From Narthecium ossifragum (Eukaryota > Streptophyta > Magnoliopsida > Dioscoreales > Nartheciaceae): a DNA stretch of 64,000 bases. Shown piece by piece: positions 54,364 to 64,000 of this stretch (position 1 is its first letter; every line of letters starts with the position of its first letter). The position numbers and the translations under genes are program-made. The notes under the pieces are model-generated. The model saw only the letters and a program-made list of their open reading frames with translations, ran no database searches and was not told the origin of the DNA. Where the stretch lies: contig OY986966.1 in the NCBI GenBank assembly GCA_963920575.1, forward strand, positions 1,508,130 through 1,572,129. Direction: 5' to 3'.

Positions 54364-55646
54364 GGGCACGTTTGTTTCATTGGAATGGATTGGAATGGAA
54401 TGCTGGAATGGAAATGAATTCCATTGGAATGAAATGGAACGGAACGAAATTGCATTCTTTTTGTTTGTTTGCTATTGGAATGAACGCAGAATTCTGTGGA
54501 ATTTGACATTTTTGCTGTTTGTTTGGCGTTGGAATGGAAACTGTATCATGTGAATTTAACAGTTTTTGTGTTTGTTTGGCAATGAAATGGTGGTTATGGT
54601 CACCCCAGAATCACAGTGGTGAGATTACCACCCATTTTTTCTCACTATATGTTTATAATAATTTTATTTAAATATATATATATTTTTTATGAAATTACAT
54701 ATTTAATTCATTTTTTATGTTTTTTTTAGATGGTGGTGATCGTTGGATGGGCTTGATCTAACGGTTGAGGAGGTCGGGCGGCGACACCGCGGGGTCGTGA
54801 GGGGGTTGGGAGTGTCGCAGGGACCGTGGGAGGTGGGAACGGGCTCGGGCTCGGGCGTGGTGGCGGTGGCATCTGACGGTGAGATCGTGGAGGGTGGCGC
54901 CCGGCGTTGGCGAGGGTGGAGCGGAGGAGGGGGAGGACGTTGCGGAGGTGGTGGTGTGCGCAGGGGTTGGAGAGGATGGCACCCTCGAGCGACGCCGACA
55001 TGAACTCCTGCAGCACCTCCATAACCGGATCCATTGCCACCTCTCACCAGCGACGCCGGCACGAACTCCTCCGCCATGGGATTCAGCTTCGACAGCAACT
55101 CCTCTAGCTGCCTCATCTTCCCCCGCCTCGCCGCCGCCTCCCCCAGTTCTCCCGCATCTGCTGCCCCTTGGAAGGGTCCCGGTGAGGCCGCAGCGCGGGC
55201 GCCAGAGTCCACCCCGGCACCTTCGTCCCAGCGACAGTCATATGAGAGATAGAGATCTAAAGGGAGAGGAGATGGGACACCGGCGACCGGAGAGGAGATG
55301 CTCAAGGTGTCACGAGAGGACGGGGAGGGGCTCGAGATCGCCGGCGTTGGTCAGCGGCGAAAACCCTAGATCGCGAGAGAGAAGTGTCGCGAGAGAGTGA
55401 GGGATGAAATGGGCCGGTTGGAAAAGCTTTTAACGCGTGGAATGGAATCGATTTCCAAAAACAGCTGGAAATCGATTCTGGCCCGAATTAGGCCGGAAAT
55501 TTTGGCTGGAAAACAACCAAATTGGAATGGTTGCTGGAATGAAATCCAGTCCATTCCAGCGAAACAAACGGCTGAAAACCGATTCCAGCTGAAAATCAAT
55601 TCCATTCCAACCATTCAGGTTGATTTCCAGCCAAACAAACGTGCCC
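54364..55646. mobile_element. Inverted-repeat transposon with captured gene fragments
   Basis: It begins GGGCACGTTTGTTTC followed by a TTGGAATGGA-rich stretch and ends with the complement (CCATTCCAACC...CCAAACAAACGTGCCC). The AT/GGAATGG margins enclose a GC-rich interior (54720-55390) that reads like coding DNA on the minus strand. No clear target duplication was found, so the superfamily is unknown. No transposase. Confidence 0.7.
55048..55116 (-). pseudogene. Captured PAM2-motif exon piece of a CID-type PABP-interacting protein
   Basis: The minus strand encodes MRQLEELLSKLNPMAEEFVP then ASL. KLNPMAEEFVP is the PAM2 motif that binds the MLLE domain of poly(A)-binding protein and, with the preceding LEELLSKL, is typical of plant CID8-13 proteins, which carry RRMs downstream. 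Here no RRM follows; the next coding-like text (EVLQEFMSASLEGAILSNPC, from about 55020 down) is in another frame and may come from a different gene. The frame around it is open from about 55305 to 54715 but its ends are not CID-like. Confidence 0.65.
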
Positions 55647-56334
55647 GAGAAAACTCAAAACTCAACACTCAACAGTGACAAAATGCACACAGAATATTTT
55701 GCATACTTCACATGGTGGTCGCCAGGAGGATAGATAGAAATTCCAGCCTTGGCCTGGGCCATAGGCCTGTCTTGAGTATTGGCTAGCCCAAGAGACTAAG
55801 CCTAAGTATTCAAGGCATTCAAACCTTCGGCTCGCGGCCCAGTCATGTGATGCCAATGAAGATGACATTTGGCCATGATGAGTTTTGGTCAGGTGTAGCC
55901 CATAAATGATCCTATTCTGTTTGATATGTTTTTCACAAGGCTGGCTTTAACTCGTATAATTTTATGGGATAATAACACATCTGCCACCCCAAATGTTTCG
56001 TGCTCATACATATATATATATATATTATTGTGATTAAAATAATATAATGATTTTATTGAGATTAAAATAATGTTCACATAGATTTAATGTTTACCTAACT
56101 TTATTGAATATATTTTAATATGTTCACGGGGTGTATAGAAAATGCACCGCAGATAGGTGCATCATGTGAAACAGTCATTTTGGCCGTTTCATATGATGCA
56201 TCATTTTAGCCTCAAAACGCATCATGCGGTGCATGCATCAGCTGATACATGGATCAACCAAACAAAGGGATCGTAGGATCACGAGCGATGCACCATGATT
56301 CACTGAACCATACAGGCCCTGAATGCAAGAGCTG
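55647..56334. other. Intergenic; decayed cluster flank and a GATGCAT-rich element
   Basis: About 55740-55960 resembles the duplicated flanks at 46590-46700 (GGCCTG, AGGCTGGCTTTAACTCGTAT). About 56130-56330 is rich in GATGCA/TGCATC on both strands and resembles 45100-45260, probably one MITE family (ends with CAGGCCCTGA). No gene. Confidence 0.45.
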
Positions 56335-56585
56335 ATTATATCAATTGAACTTCATAATATCTCAGATCTTCGAGCAATCTAAATGAATATATTATTTAAG
56401 TTAAAAATATTATCATGCTGAAACTTCAACTTAGAACCAGGAAGGAAGCTCAACGATAAACAAAATGAATTTGAAATGATAAGAGAACTTGAACTTCATA
56501 ACATCAGTTCTTCGACCAATCCAAATGACTACATCATAAGTTAAATACTTTCACACTGAAACTTCAGCTTAGATAAGGTAATAGA
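56335..56585 (-). repeat. Inverted copy of the 27-kb small-gene 3' flank
   Basis: The complement of about 27060-27250, with part present twice (AACTTCATAA...ATC(A/T)(G/C).TCTTCGA(G/C)CAAT at about 56348 and 56492). It lies directly before the LINE at 56.6 kb. Confidence 0.65.
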
Positions 56586-56599
56586 TCAAATTTTAGTAG

Positions 56600-58514
56600 C
56601 CCCCCATCAGCTTCAGAAGTGAGAAAAGCGAGAGTGGAGAACAGCGAGAGTGGAGGGTGAAGGTATCGCACGGCCGGCCGCCAACGGCGGGTCCGTGCCT
56701 GATGCTTCTCAAGCGTTTCGTCTACTTGCCAGGGGAGCAAGCTGGGAAGGTGCTCTGGACCGTGTCACCACTAAGGGGCATAAGGGCATTGGTTCCACTT
56801 TATCAGGAGAACTGGGCAAACTGACTGAGCCTAGTGCTTGCATGGAGCACCATACCTCGGAGAGGTTGAAGGGGGCACGGCCGGACCGTGTGGGCGAGGA
56901 ACAGCCGTCATGGGCCCAAGTGACGAGATCAGGGAGGAAGCACCTGGTGGTGACGTGGGAAGAGGCGGAAGCGGTGGTCATCAGGTGCCCGGATAGGGTC
57001 GTCTTAGATCTAGATGAGGTAGAGCAGAGCGCGAAGGAATGGAGGTTTGCGTTGTTTGGTCGCTTCATGGGTGGACGTGTGGAAATCAATTACTTGAGAA
57101 GGAGGTTGGAGGGTCTATGGCGTACCAGACAGCCGTTCCTAACCAAGCGGATGTCCCACGGCATTTATGTCTTCAAATTCTCCTGTGAGGCGAATATGAT
57201 GCACGTGTTGACGGAGGGACCATGGTCAGTCGCCGGAAAGATGCTTTCCCTTATTCGGTGGAGGCCATGCTTCAAACCATCTGCGGACTGGTTTACCTTC
57301 GCCCCCGTTTGGGTTCAGTTCCCTGACTTCCCATCAGAGCTTCAAACGAAGAAATTCTTGGTTGAGGTTGCTGCTCACCTTGGCACGCCCCTTTTGGTGG
57401 ATCAAAACTCAGAACCTTCGGATGCCTGCAAATATGCCAGAGTGTGCATTGAAATGGATCTATCAAAGCCAAGGGAATTACAGTGGAGGGTGGAAGGACT
57501 AATGGGGTTCCCCGGACCTTCTACCAGAAGTTGGAATATGAGAGGGTGGTGATGTGCGAGGGATGTCGGAGGTTGGGGCATCCCAAGAGGGGCTGCCGTT
57601 TTCTCAAGGGTGTAGACACTGACCTGGGTGTTGGTACCCAAGAGACTGGGCGCGGGAGGCTGGCCGGCATCGTAGTGGCTGCTCATCCTGCAGGGAAGGA
57701 GAAAGGGAAAGGGGCGCTCATCACTGTGGAGGCCTCCAATCACCCGGTAACACGGCAGAATCCGGATGCACCGGCAGAGGAGGGAAGGACACTGGTGGAG
57801 AACCCACACCGGCGGCAGCGACGGAGAGAGAAGAGAAGTTCACCGCCCGAGGGAGGACCTGAATCTAAGGCGCCGCTCGGAGGGATGGACGCTGACGAAG
57901 AACCCATGTCGGCGGTTGCGACGGAGGGAGAAGCTCGCCGGCCAGAGGAGAAGCTCGCTGCCCGAGGAAAGACATCCTCGGGGGTGGTGACCGGCAAAGG
58001 GGAGAGAAACAGGGATTTGGCAGGTAAAAAGGTACCTGCATTTAAGGCGGAAGGGCTGAGCTGTCGCGATGCAATTGGAGTGAAGACGCCTGCAGCTCCG
58101 ACCACTGGCAAATCTCTGGCAACAAAGACGTCGGGAGAGACCAGGACAAAGGAGGAAAGCCAAGAGGGGAAGACCTCGGGGATGGGGGTACCTGCAGCGC
58201 TGAACCCTCCTTCGATGGGAATGGAAGCTCTCGATGAGGGTGGAGTGGTGTCAGGGGGGTTAGGTGGAGATATCTTGGGAAGGGAGGAGGGTGGTGCACA
58301 TGGGCCTGTTGATCATGGGCCTATCGATAATGGGCCTGATGGGGAAGACAGCACAGAGGAATTTATGGAGGAACTGGGCCGAATTGAGGAGGCCTGTATG
58401 GAGGCATGCAAAGGGGTATTTAAGAAGGGAGGGCCCATGAAACTGGACCAAGTTCTGAAATCTCACCAAGCAGTGGTGGACGCCCTACAGCAAGCTGTCG
58501 TTGGGTTGGCCACG
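56600..58514 (+). mobile_element. L1-type LINE, ORF1 region (DUF4283 + zinc knuckle), cut by an LTR retrotransposon
   Basis: Frame 56650-57552 carries a DUF4283 domain (WRFALFGRFMGGRVEINYLR, FKFSCEANMMHVLTEGPWSV, RWRPCFKPSADWFTFAPVWV). After a frameshift near 57500, frame 57483-58514 carries the CX2CX4HX4C zinc knuckle (CEGCRRLGHPKRGC at about 57557-57598) and a long basic/Gly-rich tail. This is the RNA-binding ORF1 of a plant L1. ORF2 is not in the window, because at 58515 an LTR retrotransposon begins in the middle of the frame; the LINE remainder should lie beyond 64000. The first codon is not ATG, so the 5' end may be truncated. Confidence 0.8.
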
Positions 58515-60897
58515 TGTCGCGCCCCGACCCGCGAAAGCCCAACCGGGCCGGGTGACGCGAACCGGAGCCTAACAAACGCGGAAGAAAAGATGGCGAGGGT
58601 TCCCTCTAACCTATTGGTCTCCCTAGCAGTTCACCAAAAGCATCCCCAAAATAAAGATACAATATAATAATGAAACCTCGAACCACAGATTTAAAACTCA
58701 AGTGATTATACAAATCCTCGGAGAGGGGAAGATTCAAAAATACAATACTCCCGTAGGAGACTATCTAACATAGGGTATAAAAGCAATAAAGATCGATCAC
58801 CACCTCTCAGACTCCGCCTGGCGCCGCCGCATCGCCACCCAACTGCCCGGTAGGGGCCAAGGACGAAGAACTGACGCCTGCACCTGTAAAACGCAGCCCC
58901 GGGTAGGTGTGAGCACTAAGCTCAGTAGGGATCTACACTACGACACACAGAAGGAAGAGGGAAACACAACAGTGTCGCCCTCGAGTAGGATCTGGGTGTA
59001 TACAGGGGTCCCATAACCCCACCGCGTATCCTTGAGGCCCAGGGACGGCACTCAATAACACCTGAGGCCCAGGGACGGCGCTCAGGAAGAGGAACAACAC
59101 TGGCGACACCAAAGGTCTGCACAGTGGGACACCGGCTACACCTCAGCATTCGACTCGAGACCGACACGACCTCTACAAACATCAAGCCACAAGTGTACCA
59201 GTCATCTAAGCCTATCATCGAAATGACTGGACATCACAATTCAACCGGGTCCTAACAGCCCAACCCCGGTCCTATGGCTAAGTCCGAGCTTCCAGCCTCG
59301 GGACGGCGACCCAAGGATCACCCACGCCCTAACCAATGCAACTAATGCACACAACAACAATGCATGCTATGACATACACAGATAATAGGAAAGGCATGCA
59401 ACAGTATGTCAAACATCATATAAGTCTACTGGATCGCTGCAGCGGTACCACCAACCGCTGTCAGCCGATCCGCAGCGGGTCCCGGCATTACGACGGTACC
59501 GCGACCGTCACCCGCGGACTCCTGCAACGGGAAGCAACCCCGAAAACGATGATGAACAAAGCACAATATAATATTATATTTCGAAATATAATATTATATT
59601 CAAAAACACCCAAAGCCTCTACTTAGGGGCTAATTGATCCCGTCGATCCGACATCCAAACGATGTCGGATTCAAGATCCAACTTAGCCACCAGTAGGTGT
59701 ATAAATCAGGATCATCATATCCAAATTTCATAAACATCCAACGGTTGGATTAACGGGAAACATTAATCAAAAATCGCTGATTAAACCAACTTACCCTTTA
59801 ATTTCTGCAACGCAGCCCTCCAGAAAACAATTCACCAGAAATCGTACAGAAATCGGAAAAATACGAAACAAGATGGATTGGAAAGCTAACAAGTAGAGCT
59901 ACAACTCTTATGTTTATGAAAAGCCAAGATCATGTACTCGCCGGCCGGAAAAATCGCCGCAAGCCGGCTGTTTCTCAGGAACAGCAGAAAACCAGAAATC
60001 CGAGACTAATCATCCATAAAACCTACTCAAATCTCAACTGATTAACATGAAACTTGAATCAGTTATTATACAAGGCATAAGAAAACCAAAAAAGCAAGGA
60101 TCAACAAGATCCAACGGCTAGATCTCAAGAAAACCCGAAAAGAACATCAGTAGGTATAACCCTACCTAGCTGCGCTTTCCTCGGCTGATTCCCCGCGATT
60201 TGATCACTAACAAGCCTCCAAACCACTTCAGGGATCTTCCTCTAGTTGTCACGGATCCAACGAGCCAAAGAACACCCAATTTGGTGGTCGGAGGAGGGAG
60301 AACGGAAGAGGAGAAGGTGGCTGCCGGAAAAACAGGGGAAGAGCAACGTCGGGAGAGAAGAAAAGAGAAGAAGAAGAAGAAAGGAAGGGAAGAAGAAAAG
60401 GAGGGGAAAGGGGGGAGGGGACAGCCGGGAAAGAGGGGAAAAAGCTGGGGGAGGGGAGGAGAAAGTCCTCCCTCTCTGACAGGGGAGAGCGACGGCCAGC
60501 GGTGGCCGTCCTCGCGAAGCAGAAAACCAACCGACTTATGAATGATCGATCCTTACTCAAGGGAGGATCGATCCTTCATGACGATTCACAAGGCTTTCTG
60601 GCACAAAGAGGATCGATCCCTTGTGACGATTCACAAGGCTTTCTGGCACGAAGAGGATCGATCCCTTAGCCATAGAGGATCGATCATTTGTGTGCTGAAA
60701 GCTAAACTTGGGCAAGAACTCAAGCCCAAGTCCGGATCTTTCGATCCCGGGTTCACCTAGCCATTCTAAACAAACACGAACACAGACAAGGCCAGTGTGT
60801 GCACACGCGGGTGTGAAACAAACCAACAAGGCGCAATTTACCAAATTGCCCTTGCGGTCTACAGCGAGCCACAGGGGTAGAGGGGCAGGTCCTCACA
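58515..60897 (-). repeat. 3' LTR, 2383 bp
   Basis: Plus-strand ends TGTCGCGCCCCGACCC and GGGGCAGGTCCTCACA. It includes GATCGATC motifs and a 45-base tandem repeat (GACGATTCACAAGGCTTTCT) at about 60578-60665. The solo LTR at 32832-35242 shares both ends. Confidence 0.9.
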
Positions 60898-61076
60898 TCC
60901 TATTACCCTTAAAGGAAATCTCGTCCCGAGATTCGATAAGGGTAGGGCTCGGAACAACAAAACAGCTACACTAGAGGACATGACAAGAAGTACCTGGAGA
61001 AGAAAACAACTGCGGAAACTCCTGCCGCAAGCGCGCCTCGCGCTCCCAAGTCACCTCCTCGGTGCTACTGGGGCTG

Positions 61077-61894
61077 CTAGAAAAGCTGAACGGTGTCCGG
61101 CTGCTCACGCACCGGAAAAGCAAACACACGCCCCCGCTGGCCGCCTCCACCTCTGGAGCGGCTCGGTCCAGCCCCCGATCCGCACCCATCACTGCTCCTC
61201 TGCCAAGCACTGGACCCTCCGCCTCGACTCCCCTGCGGCATAGCGCCCCGCGCTCCTCGCAAGTGGCAGTCCCCACGGTAGTGTCCCAGCTGCCCGTACG
61301 AGAAACACGTGACTGACGTGCTATCAGGCTGCTGACCCTGGCCTCCCCCTGACGGAACCTGCCTAGACGGCCCGGCCGTCAAGAGAACTGGCCTGGCGGA
61401 CTCGGCAACTGTGCCTGGAACTGCTGCGGGTGCTGCGACCGCTACTGAAAGCGTCGCTGACACCGCTGGTTCCCTCTGCCGAATCCCCCTCTGAACTGGG
61501 GTCTCTGCGGTGTGCTGGTAGAGAATGTCGGTGGAACTGCCCGGCACCTCTCATCTCGCAACTGCTCCCCTACTGCCAAGGCGCAGTCCGGAACTGCTGA
61601 GTACGCCTGGAAGCGGTAAGAATTGGTCCGTCGCCTGATCTCTGATCGAAGCCTCTGCTCAAACTGACAAGCACTGGCCACTGAATCTGTTGCCACTGCC
61701 CCCGCAAAACGGACCAAGTGCGTGAACCGGGTGGCATACTGCTGAAACCTCAGCAAGACCACCACATCGGTCCGCGCATCGACCGGAGCGAGAACCCCCT
61801 CCTCGGCGAGAAGGGCCTCCTCCCGTGCGACCGAAACCGTCGCTGGTGATGGCTCAGCCCGTCTAGCTCTGACCTCCCTGACAGGTGCTACCAT
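61077..61894 (-). pseudogene. Decayed gag with altered zinc knuckle
   Basis: Two overlapping minus-strand frames. 61894-61442 has a gag-like core (VVLLRFQQYATRFTHLVRFA, CQFEQRLRSEIRRR) and 61547-61077 carries CFSYGQLGHYRGDC, a CCHC knuckle (C-X2-C-X4-H-X4-C) whose second Cys is Tyr. A frameshift separates the parts, and the tail is Gly/Ser/Arg-rich. It matches the Ty3-type retrotransposon gag pattern; a working protein is unlikely. Confidence 0.7.
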
Positions 61895-62156
61895 GTCTGG
61901 TTAGGCGGGTCGACCAAGTCGTGCCCCACCCCGACCATCAACCGAAGGTCGGCCTCGAGCTCCCAACATCTGCGCAATCACCAACAACAAACGAGCGTCC
62001 ACTCATTCGAAACCCAAGACAAAGCAGCACAACATAAAGCGGAAAAGCATAACACATCAAAATGAGCATGCACGGATGTTCTAGACATAGAACTAACCCA
62101 TTCCACGCTCAATCTCAACCGAATCCTGATCCTAAACCCTGGGATCTACAGCCTAT

Positions 62157-62168
62157 GCTCTGATACCA
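62157..62168 (-). other. Primer-binding site, initiator tRNA-Met type
   Basis: Minus-strand TGGTATCAGAGC, three bases inside the right LTR boundary. It matches the 3' end complement of plant initiator tRNA-Met and sets the element's orientation. Confidence 0.9.
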
Positions 62169-62171
62169 AGC

Positions 62172-64000
62172 TGTCGCGCCCCGACCCGCGAAAGCCCAAC
62201 CGGGCCGGGCGACGCGAACCGGAACCTAACAAACGCGAAAGAAAAGCTGGCGAGGGTTCCCTCTAACCTATTGGTCTCCCTAGCAGTTCACCAAAAGCAT
62301 CCCCAAAATAAAGATACAATATAATAATGAAACCTCGAACCACAGATTTAAAACTCAAGTGATTATACAAATCCTCGGAGAGGGGAAGATTCAAAAATAC
62401 AACACTCCCGTAGGAGACTATCTAACATAGGGTATAAAAGCAATAAAGATCGATCACCACCTCGCAGACTCCGCCTGGCGCCGCCGCATCGCCACCCAAC
62501 TGCCCGGTAGGGGCCAAGGACGAAGAACTGACGCCTGCACCTGCAAAACGCAGCCCCGGGTAGGTGTGAGCACTAAGCTCAGTAGGGATCTACACTACGA
62601 CACACAGAAGGAAGAGGGAAACACAACAGTGTCGCCCTCGAGTAGGATCTGGGTGTATACAGGGGTCCCATAACCCCACCGCGTGTCCTTGAGGCCCAGG
62701 GACGGCACTCAATAACACCTGAGGCCCAGGGACGGCGCTCAGGAACAGGAACAACACTGGCGACACCAAAGGTCTGCACAGTGGGACACCGGCTACACCT
62801 CAGCATCCGACTCGAGACCGACACGACCTCTACAAACATCAAGCCACAAGTGTACCAGTCATCTAAGCCTATCATCGAAATGACTGGACATCACAATTCA
62901 ACCGGGTCCTAACAGCCCAACCCCGGTCCTAGGGCTAAGTCCGAGCTTCCAGCCTCGGGACGGCGACCCAAGGATCACCCACGCCCTAACCAATGCAACT
63001 AATGCACACAACAACAATGCATGCTATGACATACACAGATAATAGGAAAGACATGCAACAGTATGTCAAACATCATATAAGTCTACTGGATCGCTGCAGC
63101 GGTACCACCAACCGCTGCCAGCCGATCCGCAGCGGGTCCCGGCATTACGACGGTACCGCGACCGTCACCCGCGGACTCCTGTAACGGGAAGCAACCCCGA
63201 AAACGATGATGAACAAAGCACAATATAATATTATATTTCGAAATATAATATTATATTCAAAAACACCCAAAGCCTCTACTTAGGGGCTAATTGATCCCGT
63301 CGATCCGACATCCAAACGATGTCGGATTCAAGATCCAACTTAGTCACCAGTAGGTGTATAAATCAGGATCATCATATCCAAATTTCATAAACATCCAACG
63401 GTTGGATTAACGGGAAACATTAATTAAAAATCGCTGATTAAACCAACTTACCCTTTAATTTCTGCAACGCAGCCCTCCAGAAAACAATTCACCATAAATC
63501 GTACATAAATCGGAAAAATACGAAACAAGATGGAATGGAAAGCTAACGAGTAGAGCTACAACTCTTATGTTTATGAAAAGCCAAGATCATGTACTCGCCG
63601 GCCGGAAAACTCGCCGCAAGCCGGCTGTTTCTCAGGAACAGCAGAAAACCAGAAATCCGAGACTAATCATCCATAAAACCTACTCAAAGCTCAACTGATT
63701 AACATGAAACTTGAATCAGTTATTCTACAAGGCATAAGGAAACCAACAAAGCAAGGATCAACAAGATCCAACGGCTAGATCTCAAGAAAACCCGAAAAGA
63801 ACATCAGTAGGTATAACCCTACCTAGCTGCGCTTTCCTCGGCTGATTCCCCGCGATTTGATCACCAACAAGCCTCCAAACCACTTCAGGGATCTTCCTCT
63901 AGTTGTCACGGATCCAACGAGCCAAAGAACACCCAATTTGGTGGTCGGAGGAGGGAGAACGGAAGAGGAGAAGGTGGCTGCCGGAAAAACAGGGGAAGAG
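62172..64000 (-). repeat. 5' LTR, partial (1829 bp in window)
   Basis: Aligned by eye with 58515-60345, it shows about two dozen single-base differences and almost no length change, suggesting a fairly recent insertion. The remaining 0.55 kb and the target duplication lie beyond the edge. Confidence 0.9.

Larger units (their letters stand above)
58515..64000 (-). mobile_element. Non-autonomous LTR retrotransposon (minus strand), right LTR runs off the window
   Basis: Two long near-identical LTRs (58515-60897 and 62172 onward) bracket an internal region of only 1274 bp. The primer-binding site for initiator tRNA-Met is next to the right LTR, so transcription runs right to left. The interior holds only a decayed gag; no protease, integrase or reverse transcriptase. 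This fits a gag-only or LARD-like Ty3-type derivative depending on partners. It inserted in LINE ORF1; the base run CCACG before 58515 should recur beyond the right end. Confidence 0.85.

Noticed and set aside
54364..55646. Target-site duplication for the PAM2-carrying element
   Set aside because: Flanks GTTGGTTAA and GAGAAAACT do not match, so no superfamily was assigned.
58922..59626. Frames repeated at 62579-63184
   Set aside because: They duplicate exactly because they are in the two LTRs; LTR shadow frames, not genes.
62157..62168. Possible tRNA gene
   Set aside because: Only the 12-base primer-binding complement of initiator tRNA-Met is present; no tRNA cloverleaf around it.

Overview
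The window is nuclear DNA of a flowering plant, most likely a monocot. The evidence is split genes with GT-AG introns, plant-only families (SAWADEE, DUF26/Gnk2 secretory proteins), L1-type LINEs carrying a plant-style RNase H, and many small terminal-inverted-repeat elements. I cannot fix the species. A 200-base run of N (42367-42566) marks an assembly gap. No RNA gene, CRISPR array or bacterial-type operon was seen.

Layout. The first exon of a minus-strand glyoxalase-fold (VOC) gene runs off the left edge. Next is a tandem pair of Mutator-like elements (347-1910), then two multi-exon genes on the plus strand: a Sec14-like CRAL-TRIO lipid-binding protein (2999-7602) and a SAWADEE-domain protein (8746-11785). 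From 12.5 to 22 kb lies a dense field of non-autonomous transposons and foldbacks, including a Pack-MULE with a captured gene piece (14062-15068). At 21.5-25.9 kb is a rearranged, inverted, broken copy of the SAWADEE gene, split by a truncated LINE, with a 238-bp-arm palindrome of its 3' flank beside it. A small two-exon membrane protein gene follows (26251-26947), then an RRM-type pseudogene (27370-27765), a deleted hAT element with a transposase scrap (28388-29351), and a LINE (30618-35964) whose reverse transcriptase is split by a 2.4-kb solo LTR with a clean 5-bp duplication.

From 36.4 to 54.3 kb is a tandem cluster of two-domain DUF26 (cysteine-rich repeat secretory, ginkbilobin-like) genes. 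Two intact copies are on the minus strand and one intact copy on the plus strand; four more plus-strand copies are broken by nonsense changes or frameshifts. Duplicated 3' flanks without genes show that the cluster has expanded and decayed. A foldback Pack-MULE carrying a GRF-type zinc-finger exon sits between the two minus-strand genes. At 54.4-55.6 kb another inverted-repeat element carries a PAM2 motif piece of a CID-type poly(A)-binding-protein interactor. The right end holds a LINE ORF1 (DUF4283 plus zinc knuckle) interrupted by a young LTR retrotransposon with long LTRs and only a decayed gag between them (58515 to past the edge).

The ordinary genes do not form a pathway. The main stories are birth and death of a secreted defence-type gene cluster, repeated gene-fragment capture by transposons, and an inverted copy of an RNA-directed-DNA-methylation-type gene that could form double-stranded RNA against its own parent.
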